Shown here: piece by piece, positions 1 through 6,422 of the stretch | Layout of the letters: every line of letters starts with the position of its first letter | Numbering within the stretch: the stretch's first letter is position 1 | NCBI GenBank assembly: GCA_031254095.1 | Contig: JAIRVC010000284.1 | Location: 1-6,422, forward strand | Length of the DNA stretch: 6,422 nucleotides | Source: Acidobacteriota bacterium | Lineage (GTDB): Bacteria; Acidobacteriota; UBA6911 | Reading direction: 5' to 3' | Made by a program: the position numbers and the translations under genes | Notes under the pieces: generated by a model | Database searches by the model: none | Told to the model about the DNA's origin: nothing | Seen by the model: the letters and a program-made list of their open reading frames with translations, nothing else

Positions 1-1586
1 AAGGAGTCGCGTTTTCCGTGCAGGATAAAATCCGGGTTGCGCAGAAACTCGATGAACTTGGGGTACATTACATTGAAGGCGGCTGGCCGGGTTCCAACGA
101 AAAAGACGCCGAATTTTTCAGGCAGGCGGCAAGACTGCCCTGGAAATCGGCAAAAATCGCGGCATTTGGCAGCACCGCCCTGGCGAAGAACCGGCCGGAA
201 GACGACCCTAACCTATTGGAACTCATAGCTGCCCAAACGCCGGCAGTGACGATTTTTGGGAAATCGTGGGATTTTCATGTAGCAACCGCGCTGCGAATTT
301 CGCTCTCGCGGAATTGCGACCTTATCAGGGATTCCGTCGCGTTTCTCAAGACGCAGGGCCGCGAGGTAATCTACGATGCCGAACACTTTTTTGACGGCTT
401 TGCCGCGAATCCGGAATACGCGCTGCAAACCCTTAAAGCGGCCGCGGACGGCGGCGCCGATACGATCGTCCTTTGCGACACGAACGGCGGCTCGCTTCCG
501 TCGCATATTCAAAACGCCATCCGGAGAATACAGGCTGAAATTTCCCTTCCTCTGGGCATTCACTGTCACAACGATTCCGAACTGGCGGTCGCCAACACAC
601 TTACGGCGGTCGAAATCGGCGCGGTGATGGTGCAGGGAACGATGAATGGTTATGGCGAACGCTGCGGCAACGCTAATCTTTGTTCCATTATTCCCAATCT
701 CGAAATAAAGATGGGCTGCCGGACAATTGGCCCGGAGCGGCTGAAACATTTAACCGGCGCGTCGCGTTTTGTCAGTCAGATAGCCAATCTGTCGCCGCGC
801 CGCGATCTTGCGTTCGTCGGCAAAAGCGCTTTTGCCCATAAGGGTGGCGTACACGTCAGCGCGATAATACGGAATCCGGCGACATATGAACATGTTTTGC
901 CTGAACTGGTCGGCAATGCCCGCCGCGTGCTGGTTTCCGAGTTGTCCGGGAAAAGCAATCTCCTGTACAAGGCGCATGAGATGAATCTGGATATTGAACA
1001 GCAGGAAAAACTTAAACCCGCCCTCCAGAAAATTAAAAAGCTCGAAAACGAAGGGTACGAGTTTGAAGTTGCGGAGGCTTCCGTGCGCGTTATCATGGAA
1101 ACGGCTCTTAACGGCGAGAAAGAATTTTTTGAGATCGACAATTTTCGCGTCATTACCGACATGCACGGAACCGGCACGCAGGGTACGGAAAAATACACCT
1201 CTGAAGCCACAGTCAAGGTGCGGGTCGGACAAGAGTGGAAGCACACGGTGGCGGAAGGCGACGGTCCGGTTCACGCGCTCGATAAAGCCCTGCGTCTTGC
1301 GCTCAATCAGTTTTTTGAACCGCTGCGCGACGTCAGGCTTATCGACTACAAAGTCCGCGTGCTTACAGGTGATACGGGAACCGCGTCAAAGGTGCGCGTG
1401 CATATTTTGCAATCGGATGGCGTGGAAACCTGGACCACCGTTGGCGTTTCGGAAAACATTCTGGAAGCCAGCTATATAGCCCTGGCCGACGGTATACGCT
1501 ATAAACTGATGGCTGCGGCGCGCAAACCGCTCAGAGGCTTAAAACAAAAATCAAAGAGGCAGTCGCGAGCTTCTGTAAAAATGTGA
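1..1586 (+). CDS. cimA: (R)-citramalate synthase, 5' end truncated by the window
   Basis: CimA condenses acetyl-CoA with pyruvate to give (R)-citramalate, the first step of the threonine-independent isoleucine pathway; it is a cytoplasmic enzyme of the LeuA/HMG-CoA-lyase-like TIM-barrel family. Visible support: GWPGSNEKD near the start, the metal-binding GIHCHNDSELAVAN (codons 555-596, histidines at 561 and 567), GYGERCGNANL (648-680), and a C-terminal LeuA-type regulatory domain with AEGDGPVHALDKAL and TVGVSENILEASY. HNDSE rather than HNDLG, together with GWPGSN, favours citramalate synthase over isopropylmalate synthase. The frame is open to the left edge: codons from position 3 read GVAFSVQDK, matching the family's internal (E)GISFSVEDK stretch, so the GTG at 18 is an internal valine. 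About 15 residues, including the catalytic DTTLRDG motif, lie outside the window. The C-terminal domain normally gives isoleucine feedback in this family (inferred here). About 527 residues are visible, normal for the long CimA type. Confidence 0.93.
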   Translation, partial: GVAFSVQDKIRVAQKLDELGVHYIEGGWPGSNEKDAEFFRQAARLPWKSAKIAAFGSTALAKNRPEDDPNLLELIAAQTPAVTIFGKSWDFHVATALRISLSRNCDLIRDSVAFLKTQGREVIYDAEHFFDGFAANPEYALQTLKAAADGGADTIVLCDTNGGSLPSHIQNAIRRIQAEISLPLGIHCHNDSELAVANTLTAVEIGAVMVQGTMNGYGERCGNANLCSIIPNLEIKMGCRTIGPERLKHLTGASRFVSQIANLSPRRDLAFVGKSAFAHKGGVHVSAIIRNPATYEHVLPELVGNARRVLVSELSGKSNLLYKAHEMNLDIEQQEKLKPALQKIKKLENEGYEFEVAEASVRVIMETALNGEKEFFEIDNFRVITDMHGTGTQGTEKYTSEATVKVRVGQEWKHTVAEGDGPVHALDKALRLALNQFFEPLRDVRLIDYKVRVLTGDTGTASKVRVHILQSDGVETWTTVGVSENILEASYIALADGIRYKLMAAARKPLRGLKQKSKRQSRASVKM

Positions 1587-1590
1587 TTTT

Positions 1591-1863
1591 ATGAACCGTT
1601 TTCGATCTCAAATATTGGCGATTTTAATTCTCGCGCTGCTTTTGCTGGCGTTTGCCTGCGCGCGTTATTATCTAGCCCGGATATTTCATAAGGATTCTAC
1701 TGCGGTGGCGCAACCAGGCATGTCTACCGCGTTGCGTTCGTTTGGCCTCCTCGGCATATCGTCTAACATGCCCGCGTCGTCCTCACGTCGCGCGCCTTGT
1801 ATCCACGCCCGTTCGCGCCGCCTCGCTACGAGTCCTCATGAAATATCCGGGCTGCCCGGATAA
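1591..1863 (+). CDS. doubtful small ORF with one hydrophobic segment
   Basis: This 90-codon frame begins 4 nt after the cimA stop and ends 4 nt before the miaA ATG. I do not recognise it. Residues 8-24 are strongly hydrophobic (ILAILILALLLLAFACA) after a basic MNRFRSQ start, so the N-terminus looks like a signal anchor or single membrane helix. The cysteine at 23 is not in a good lipobox (AFAC). From about residue 28 onward the codons lie wholly inside the palindromic repeat at 1674-1853, and the residues there (rich in S, R, P and A) look like translated non-coding DNA. No Shine-Dalgarno sequence precedes the start. It may be a genuine tiny membrane protein whose 3' part was replaced by the repeat, or a chance frame. 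The tight spacing behind cimA and the membrane-like start are the only arguments for expression. Confidence 0.3.
   Translation: MNRFRSQILAILILALLLLAFACARYYLARIFHKDSTAVAQPGMSTALRSFGLLGISSNMPASSSRRAPCIHARSRRLATSPHEISGLPG
1674..1853. repeat. ~180-bp palindromic (MITE-like) repeat element
   Basis: The ends carry perfect 16-nt inverted repeats: AGCCCGGATATTTCAT at 1674-1689 and its reverse complement ATGAAATATCCGGGCT at 1838-1853. Pairing continues inward imperfectly: 1691-1697 pairs with 1830-1836 (one G-T wobble), and GGTGGCGCAAC at 1704-1714 pairs with 1812-1822 with a one-base bulge and one wobble. A further stem GGCAT/ATGCC (1753-1757 with 1768-1772) lies almost exactly at the centre, so the whole 180 bp could fold into one long hairpin. 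The 9-mer GCCCGGATA occurs inside the left terminus (1675-1683) and again just outside the right end (1854-1862), which could be a target duplication or part of a second terminus. There is no transposase. A non-autonomous MITE or a large REP/BIME-like repeat is the likeliest explanation; proof needs other copies in the genome. Confidence 0.65.
1844..1862. repeat. 19-nt perfect palindrome just before miaA
   Basis: TATCCGGGC-T-GCCCGGATA is a perfect inverted repeat with 9-bp arms around a single T, ending 5 nt before the miaA ATG at 1868. It straddles the right border of the larger repeat. It is GC-rich but has no following T-run, so it is not a classical terminator. As RNA it would need a loop of at least three bases, leaving an eight-bp stem. 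It could be an operator-like dyad, could hinder ribosome access to miaA, or may simply be the junction of the repeat; the sequence does not decide between these. Confidence 0.6.
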
Positions 1864-1867
1864 CGAT

Positions 1868-2797
1868 ATGAAAAGTCCTGCCGTTGCCGTTGTCGGCCCC
1901 ACGGCGTCGGGGAAATCCCGTCTCGGAATCGTTCTGGCCCGCGCGTTTCAGGGAGAGATCGTCGGCTGCGACGCTCTTCATGTCTATCGGCAAATGGATA
2001 TCGGAACCGCCAAAGTTACGCTCAAAGAACGTGAAGGCGTGCCGCATCACATGCTTGATATTGCCGAACCGGATCGGGAATTCTCGGCCGGGGACTATCA
2101 GCGTCAGGCGCGGACGGCGCTCCGGGAAATCAGCGGGCGCGGACGGCTTCCGATCGTCGCCGGCGGTTCCGGTTTTTATCTGCGCGCTTTGATCGACGGC
2201 CTTTTTGAAGGGCCGGAACGTTCCGGGGAACTGCGTGCGAGGATGCGCTCTATCATCCTGCGGAAAGGGCCGGATATCCTGCATCGCCTCCTTGAACGCG
2301 CGGATCCGGAATCAGCCGCGAGAATCGCGCCTAACGACGCCGACCGGATTATCCGCGCCTGTGAAATCTATCTCGTCAGCGGAAAGAATATGAGCTGGTG
2401 GCAAAGTCAGCCTCGCGATGTTCTGACCGGTTACCGGTGGCTGAAAATCGGCATCGACATGCCGCGTGAACTGTTGTACCAGAGGATTAACCTGCGCGTG
2501 GAAAGGATGTTTGAAAACGGATTGCTGGACGAAACGCGCCGGCTTATTGACGCCTATCCCGCAGCCTGCCCGGCATTCAAGGCGATCGGCTACAGGCAGG
2601 CGGCCGAGCATCTGGCGGGGCGCGTCACGCTGACGCAGGCCATCGAAAGCACGCAGATGGAAAGCCGCCGCTACGCCAAACGCCAGCTTACATGGTTCCG
2701 CGCCGACGGTGAAATTATCTGGCTGCGCGCCGAAAGCGGTTTTGAAACCGATGCGCTGGATGAGCAGGCCCAAAACGCCGTCCGCGACTTTATTTAG
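1868..2797 (+). CDS. miaA: tRNA dimethylallyltransferase MiaA
   Basis: MiaA transfers the dimethylallyl group of DMAPP to N6 of A37 in tRNAs that read codons starting with U, the first step towards ms2i6A, which stabilises codon pairing. With the ATG at 1868 the protein has 309 residues, typical for the family. It starts with the P-loop GPTASGKS (residues 10-17), then DALHVYRQMDIGTAK (35-49), VPHHMLDIAEPDREFSAGDY (58-77), GGSGFYLRAL (99-108), NDADRIIRA (156-164) and the C-terminal YAKRQLTWFR (269-278). The usual D-S-x-x-x-Y element reads D-A-L-H-V-Y, a mild variation that keeps the aspartate and tyrosine. In-frame TTG (1742) and ATG (1838) codons exist upstream, but both lie in the palindromic repeat and encode sequence foreign to the family, so 1868 is preferred. 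No Shine-Dalgarno is visible. It could be co-transcribed with cimA, 281 nt upstream, but the repeat between them may interfere. Confidence 0.95.
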   Translation: MKSPAVAVVGPTASGKSRLGIVLARAFQGEIVGCDALHVYRQMDIGTAKVTLKEREGVPHHMLDIAEPDREFSAGDYQRQARTALREISGRGRLPIVAGGSGFYLRALIDGLFEGPERSGELRARMRSIILRKGPDILHRLLERADPESAARIAPNDADRIIRACEIYLVSGKNMSWWQSQPRDVLTGYRWLKIGIDMPRELLYQRINLRVERMFENGLLDETRRLIDAYPAACPAFKAIGYRQAAEHLAGRVTLTQAIESTQMESRRYAKRQLTWFRADGEIIWLRAESGFETDALDEQAQNAVRDFI

Positions 2798-2811
2798 GGG
2801 TTTCCCCTGAG
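2793..2811 (+). terminator. weak hairpin at the end of miaA
   Basis: AGGGG-TTT-CCCCT (2796-2808) forms a five-bp stem that overlaps the miaA TAG stop, extendable by a T-A and two G-T pairs to 2793-2811. No T-run follows on either strand, so it is at best an imperfect terminator for the convergent miaA and rel transcripts. A second weak stem, TAATCA/TGATTA (2874-2879 with 2889-2894), lies just beyond the rel stop and also lacks a T-run. The rest of the roughly 100-bp convergent gap (2798-2895) shows nothing recognisable. Confidence 0.25.
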
Positions 2812-2895
2812 GTTGTGAGCGCCGCGTAGCATAAGTAATTTGATAAATTTGGCGATTTGCCCGAGCGGACAATTAATCAGCGTTTCCTTGATTAC

Positions 2896-5088
2896 TTACT
2901 GGCCGCGGATTTTGCGTTCCCGCTCCACCTCATTGACGCCCTCAATAGATTTTAATCCCTGAATGATTTCCTGAAGTTGTTTGGCGTCGGCGACATTGAT
3001 AACCATGTCGATGTTTCGATTGCCGTCTCCGTTTAAACTCCGGAATCTGGATTCGACGACATTGATGTGCGCCTTTGACAGCATCGTAATTACGTCGGCC
3101 ATCACCTGCTGCTGGCCTTCGGAATCAATGTTCAGGCGCGCCGGATACGTTTCGTCGCCGGAATCGTCCGCCCATTCCACTTCCGTAATGCGATCCGCTC
3201 CGGTTACGTATAAATTTTTCAAACTTGGACAGTTCGCCATGTGAACGTAAATTCCGCTGCCCAGTGTGATATATCCGACTATGTCGTCGCCGGGAATGGG
3301 GTTGCAGCATTTGGCGCGATATATCAAAGAGCCGTCATGGCCCTTGACCGGAATCGCCGTTTTGTCGCTCCCTTTGCCGAAAACCTGGCGGATCGTCGAT
3401 GAAAGAGATGAAAGAATGAAATTCTTTGAAGGCATCCCGGTCGAAGGTTCGCGGTTTGGAAAAACCAGTGAAAGTATCTGTCGCGGCGTGAGAGTTCCGC
3501 TTCCTACAGCGGTATATATTTCCCCGGAATCGCGCAGGCCGCATTTGGCGATGGCCTGCGTCAGTTCGGGCATCCGCAAAACCTTTTCCCATGATGCCGA
3601 AAAACGCTGGGATTCCCTTTCCATTAACTTCCGACCGATATCCGCCGCGGAATCCCGTTCCTTCTGGTTGATAAAACGCCTGATCTTGTTGCGCGTCCTG
3701 GCGTTTTTGACGAAGGTAAGCCATTCGCGGCTTGGCGAAGCCGACTCGGACGTTTCTATTTCCACCGTTTCGCCGTTTTGAAGTTTGTAGCGCAGCGGTA
3801 CGGCGCGTCCGTTCACTTTCGCGGCCACGCAATGGTTTCCGATTTCCGAATGGATGGTGTAGGCGAAATCAACCGGCGTGGCGCCGCGCGGAAGCGTAAT
3901 TTGCAGTTCCCTTGGGGTATAGCAGTAAATTTCATCGTGATAAAGATCGTCTTTCAGATTATTCAGAAATTCCCGGGGGTTTCTGACCTCCTGCTGCATC
4001 TCAATCAACTGGCGCAGCCAGCGGAAATGTTCCTCGCCGTCAACCGCGCCGAGTTTTCCGGCCTTGTATTTCCAGTGAGCGGCAAGCCCTTCCTCCGCGA
4101 CATGGTGCATCTCTTCCGTCCTGATCTGAATTTCAAACGGCTGTCCGTTGCGGCCGATTACCGAAGTATGCAGCGACTGGTAAAGATTCGCGCGCGGCGA
4201 GCCGATGTAATCCTTGATGCGTTCATGGACGGGCTTCCAGAGTTTGTGAAGAACGCCCATTGCCCTGTAACAGTTGTCGTTAACGTCGGTAATCACCCGT
4301 ATGGCAATAAAGTCGTACACTTCGTCGATGGATATTTTCTGCCGTTTCATTTTGGCATAGACGCTGTAGATGCGTTTGACGCGGCTCTCAAGGCGGACCG
4401 GGATGTTGCGTTCTGTCAGCGCCTGGGAAATGGCCTTTTCGGCCTCCATGATGAAATTCTGATTAACCGTGCGTTTGGCTTCGATCTGCGCCACCGTGCT
4501 CTGATAAGCCGCCGGATGCAAAAAACTGAAGGCGATGTCTTCAAGTTCGCCGCGAATTTTCGCCATCCCGAGACGGTGCGCCAGCGGAGCGTAAAGTTCC
4601 AGCGTTTCCAGCGAAATACGCTCCCTTCGCTCCGGAGAAAGATGCTGCAATGTACGCATGTTGTGTAAGCGGTCGGCCAGCTTTAAGAAGAGAACCCGTA
4701 TATCGCGAGTCATTGCCGAAAGCATTTTTCTGAAAGTTTCGGCCTGCTTCTGTTGTTTTGATGAAAGGCGCATCTGGGCGATTTTAGTTACGCCGTCAAC
4801 CAGCCGGTATACTTCTTCGCCAAATTGCTTGCGAAGTTCGTCGGGGGATATCAGCGTGTCTTCAAGGACGTCGTGCAGGAGTCCGGCCGTAACCGTGACC
4901 GCGTCCATTTCCATTTCGGCAAGGATGTTGGCGACTTCCAGCGGATGCGTCAAATACGGCTCGCCGTTCATCCTGAGCTGACCTTTGTGGTATTTGGCTG
5001 AAACGACGTAACCGCGCTGTATCATCTCAACTGAATCGCCGGGATGATAACGCGCCACTTTTTCCGCGATATCTTCGTACCGTATCAT
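2896..5088 (-). CDS. rel: bifunctional (p)ppGpp synthetase/hydrolase (RelA/SpoT family)
   Basis: Long RSH protein of 730 residues, usual for the family, that makes (p)ppGpp from ATP and GDP/GTP on starved ribosomes and also hydrolyses it. The N-terminal HD hydrolase looks active: H48 (THPLEVA), H72-D73 and E76-D77 (LLHDVLEDT), and D139/N143 (LADRLHNM). The synthetase domain (about 235-345) has RVKRIYSVYAKMK, the catalytic D259 (EVYDFIAIRV), NLYQSLHTSV and E319 (FEIQIRT), so synthesis should also work. A TGS domain follows (about 385-450), then a helical region, the zinc-finger motif with C594, C595, H616 and C620 (CCNPIPGDDIVGYIT...HMANC), and a C-terminal ACT domain (about 650-730). Intact hydrolase and synthetase sites mark it as Rel/SpoT-like rather than a hydrolase-dead RelA. 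The start MIRYEDIAEKV matches the common N-terminus of the family. It is convergent with miaA and divergent from def, so it probably has its own promoter. Its mRNA lacks a clear ribosome-binding site. Confidence 0.97.
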   Translation of the reverse strand: MIRYEDIAEKVARYHPGDSVEMIQRGYVVSAKYHKGQLRMNGEPYLTHPLEVANILAEMEMDAVTVTAGLLHDVLEDTLISPDELRKQFGEEVYRLVDGVTKIAQMRLSSKQQKQAETFRKMLSAMTRDIRVLFLKLADRLHNMRTLQHLSPERRERISLETLELYAPLAHRLGMAKIRGELEDIAFSFLHPAAYQSTVAQIEAKRTVNQNFIMEAEKAISQALTERNIPVRLESRVKRIYSVYAKMKRQKISIDEVYDFIAIRVITDVNDNCYRAMGVLHKLWKPVHERIKDYIGSPRANLYQSLHTSVIGRNGQPFEIQIRTEEMHHVAEEGLAAHWKYKAGKLGAVDGEEHFRWLRQLIEMQQEVRNPREFLNNLKDDLYHDEIYCYTPRELQITLPRGATPVDFAYTIHSEIGNHCVAAKVNGRAVPLRYKLQNGETVEIETSESASPSREWLTFVKNARTRNKIRRFINQKERDSAADIGRKLMERESQRFSASWEKVLRMPELTQAIAKCGLRDSGEIYTAVGSGTLTPRQILSLVFPNREPSTGMPSKNFILSSLSSTIRQVFGKGSDKTAIPVKGHDGSLIYRAKCCNPIPGDDIVGYITLGSGIYVHMANCPSLKNLYVTGADRITEVEWADDSGDETYPARLNIDSEGQQQVMADVITMLSKAHINVVESRFRSLNGDGNRNIDMVINVADAKQLQEIIQGLKSIEGVNEVERERKIRGQ

Positions 5089-5108
5089 GGCAGCTTACAC
5101 TCGGTTGA

Positions 5109-5114
5109 AGTATA
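5109..5114 (-). promoter_or_regulatory. candidate -10 box of rel
   Basis: On the minus strand this reads TATACT, five of six matches to the sigma-70 -10 consensus. It would place transcription start roughly 14 nt before the rel ATG. The best upstream match at 16-bp spacing is TTTTCT, only three of six, so the -35 is poor. It is offered because some promoter must exist in this short divergent region. Confidence 0.3.
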
Positions 5115-5144
5115 GCTCACTGAATTCAAAAGAAAATGCCAATC

Positions 5145-5173
5145 TTTACTTCCGCGGGCATACCGCTTAACAT
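5145..5173 (+). promoter_or_regulatory. candidate def-fmt promoter
   Basis: TTTACT (5145-5150) and TAACAT (5168-5173) are separated by exactly 17 bp; each matches four of six consensus bases of the sigma-70 boxes. The transcript would begin only a few bases before the two possible def start codons (5183, 5189), giving a very short leader. That is consistent with the absence of a Shine-Dalgarno sequence but unproven. Confidence 0.28.
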
Positions 5174-5182
5174 TAATAACTT

Positions 5183-5695
5183 ATGTTAATGACTATACTT
5201 AAATACGGCGCGCCGTCGCTGCGCGAAATCAGCCAGCCCGTTGAAAAATTTGACGAAGATCTGGAAAAGCTGGCAGCCGACATGTTTGAAACAATGTACG
5301 CCGCGCCCGGCATCGGCCTTGCCGCTCCGCAGGTGGGTGTCAATATCAGATTGATCGTAATCGACATCCGCGACGGCGATGAATCGGCGGGCAGGAAGCT
5401 CATTTTGTGCAATCCGCGCATTACGGCTTCCGAGGGAACGCAGGAAGGGGACGAAGGCTGTTTGAGCGTTCCCGATTTCATGGAACATGTGAAGCGCCCC
5501 ATGAAAGTCGCGATTGAGGCGCAGAATATTAAAGGCGAACCCTTTGAGTTGACGGGAGAAGGAATGCTTGCCCGCGCGATCTGCCATGAAATTGATCATC
5601 TCGACGGCGTTATGTTTGTCGATCGCGTCAGTCCGCTGAAAAGAGCTCTCATGCGCGGAAAAATCAGAAAACTTACCAAAGCCGGAAAATGGTGA
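5183..5695 (+). CDS. def: peptide deformylase
   Basis: Def removes the formyl group from the N-terminal methionine of nascent proteins as they leave the ribosome. The 170-residue protein carries all three family motifs: GIGLAAPQVG (43-52), EGCLSVP (91-97) and CHEIDHLDG (134-142). The expected metal ligands are C93, H135 and H139, with E136 as the catalytic glutamate, so the enzyme should be active. The start is uncertain: ATG at 5183 gives MLMTILKYG, while ATG at 5189 gives MTILKYG, which is closer to the usual family start. Neither has a visible Shine-Dalgarno. The last base of the TGA stop is the first base of the fmt ATG, so the two genes, which act at opposite ends of the formyl-methionine cycle, are almost certainly co-transcribed and translationally coupled. 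Confidence 0.97.
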   Translation: MLMTILKYGAPSLREISQPVEKFDEDLEKLAADMFETMYAAPGIGLAAPQVGVNIRLIVIDIRDGDESAGRKLILCNPRITASEGTQEGDEGCLSVPDFMEHVKRPMKVAIEAQNIKGEPFELTGEGMLARAICHEIDHLDGVMFVDRVSPLKRALMRGKIRKLTKAGKW

Positions 5696-6422
5696 TGCGC
5701 GTCCTTTATCTTGGCACTCCTCAATTTGCCGCCGTTTCCCTGCGGGCGCTGCTTGATAATCGCTATGATGTCTGCGGCGTTTTTACGCAGCCCGACCGCC
5801 CTTCCGGACGCGGAAACCGTTTGCAGGCCTCGCCGGTCAAGGCGCTGGCGGCATCGCGCGGCGTTCCGGTTTTTCAGCCGGAAAAACTGCGGGCGGAAGA
5901 AAATCGCGCGATAGTTGAAGGCCTTAATCCCGATGTCATTGTAACCGCCGCATACGGCCAGATCGTTCCGGGGTGGATGCTCCGGCTTTCGCGGCTGTTT
6001 CCAATAAACATCCACGCTTCGCTTCTGCCGCGCTGGCGCGGCGCGGCGCCGATCGCGCGCGCGATTCTCAACGGCGACGCCGTAAGCGGGATAACGACCA
6101 TGGTAATGGAAGAATCCCTCGACGCCGGCGGCATTCTTTTGCGTGAAGAAATCCCGATTTCAATTGAGACGACCGAGGGAGAGCTTGCCGAAACGCTGGC
6201 GGCGGTCGGCGCGCGGCTGCTGATCGAAACGCTGGAAGGGTTGCAATCCGGCTGCCTTGCGCCAACGCCGCAGGATGACGAGCTGGCGACATGGGCGCAT
6301 AAAATCACAAAAGCCGAATCGGCGGTTTCGTGGGAACAGCAGGCGCTGGAAATTCACAACCGCATACGGGCGCTGAACCCAAAGCCGGGCGTGGCCATTG
6401 ATTTCCGGGGCGAGAGGATAAA
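5695..6422 (+). CDS. fmt: methionyl-tRNA formyltransferase, 3' end cut by the window
   Basis: Fmt formylates initiator Met-tRNA with 10-formyl-tetrahydrofolate, providing the substrate that Def later processes. The frame is open from ATG 5695 to the window end, 242 complete codons with no stop. The N-terminal Rossmann-like domain begins MRVLYLGTPQFAAVSLRALL. The catalytic core shows INIHASLLPRWRGAAPI with N105 and H107, and D143 in MEESLDAGGIL, so the asparagine-histidine-aspartate triad is intact. AYGQIVP (86-92) is also characteristic. The C-terminal tRNA-binding domain is just starting (IHNRIRALNPKPG); roughly 70 residues are likely missing. The start overlaps the def stop as TGATG; a GTG one codon upstream (5692) is an alternative. 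No function other than Fmt is plausible, given the motifs and neighbour. Confidence 0.96.
   Translation, partial: MRVLYLGTPQFAAVSLRALLDNRYDVCGVFTQPDRPSGRGNRLQASPVKALAASRGVPVFQPEKLRAEENRAIVEGLNPDVIVTAAYGQIVPGWMLRLSRLFPINIHASLLPRWRGAAPIARAILNGDAVSGITTMVMEESLDAGGILLREEIPISIETTEGELAETLAAVGARLLIETLEGLQSGCLAPTPQDDELATWAHKITKAESAVSWEQQALEIHNRIRALNPKPGVAIDFRGERI

Noticed and set aside
1..20. AAGGAG at 1-6 followed by GTG at 18, resembling a ribosome-binding site and start codon
   Set aside because: The same bases encode the conserved CimA residues preceding VQDK, so this is coding sequence inside cimA.
213..1274. Antisense frames of 150-180 codons opposite cimA
   Set aside because: The plus strand encodes well-conserved CimA motifs throughout; the antisense products have no family features.
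2013..2060. Altered D-A-L-H-V-Y motif region of MiaA as a sign of a non-functional or divergent enzyme
   Set aside because: The catalytic aspartate and tyrosine remain, position-level variation here is known in the family, and all other motifs are intact.
2798..2895. Possible rho-independent terminators between miaA and rel
   Set aside because: Two short stems exist, but neither is followed by a T-run on either strand, so only one weak candidate was listed.
3778..4668. 296-codon open frame on the plus strand
   Set aside because: It lies wholly antisense to the synthetase and hydrolase region of the intact rel gene and shows no recognisable domain; it is a shadow frame.
1..6422. tRNA, rRNA, CRISPR array, riboswitch, toxin-antitoxin or phage-defence genes
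   Set aside because: No cloverleaf, regularly spaced repeats, known aptamer cores or defence-type motifs were seen by eye; nearly all bases belong to housekeeping genes.

Overview
The window is a gene-dense piece of bacterial chromosome with five recognisable housekeeping genes: cimA (5' end cut by the window), miaA, a bifunctional rel on the minus strand, def, and fmt (3' end cut). Formyl-methionine processing, a long ribosome-associated Rel and bacterial MiaA show that this is a bacterium. The sequence is moderately GC-rich by eye (not computed), and no start codon has a convincing Shine-Dalgarno sequence. I cannot fix the phylum. The protein style (CimA route to isoleucine, Rel beginning MIRYEDI) suits Acidobacteriota, deltaproteobacterial-type or candidate-phylum genomes, but this is an impression rather than a result.

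Layout: cimA runs in from the left edge to 1586. From 1591 to 1867 comes a short stretch with a hydrophobic small reading frame, most of which lies inside a roughly 180-bp palindromic repeat (1674-1853) bounded by perfect 16-nt inverted termini. miaA follows from 1868 to 2797. About 100 bp of weak hairpins separate it from the convergent rel gene (5088 to 2896, minus strand). A 94-bp AT-richer divergent region (5089-5182) must hold the promoters of rel and of the def-fmt pair. def and fmt overlap by one base (TGATG) and continue off the right edge.

Functionally, cimA feeds isoleucine synthesis from pyruvate and acetyl-CoA. rel controls (p)ppGpp in response to amino-acid starvation. miaA modifies A37 of UNN-reading tRNAs. 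fmt and def put on and take off the formyl group of initiator methionine. All except cimA bear on translation, but I see no evidence of a new dedicated system. The one non-routine object is the palindromic element between cimA and miaA, which supplies most of the small ORF's codons and nearly all of miaA's upstream translation-initiation region.
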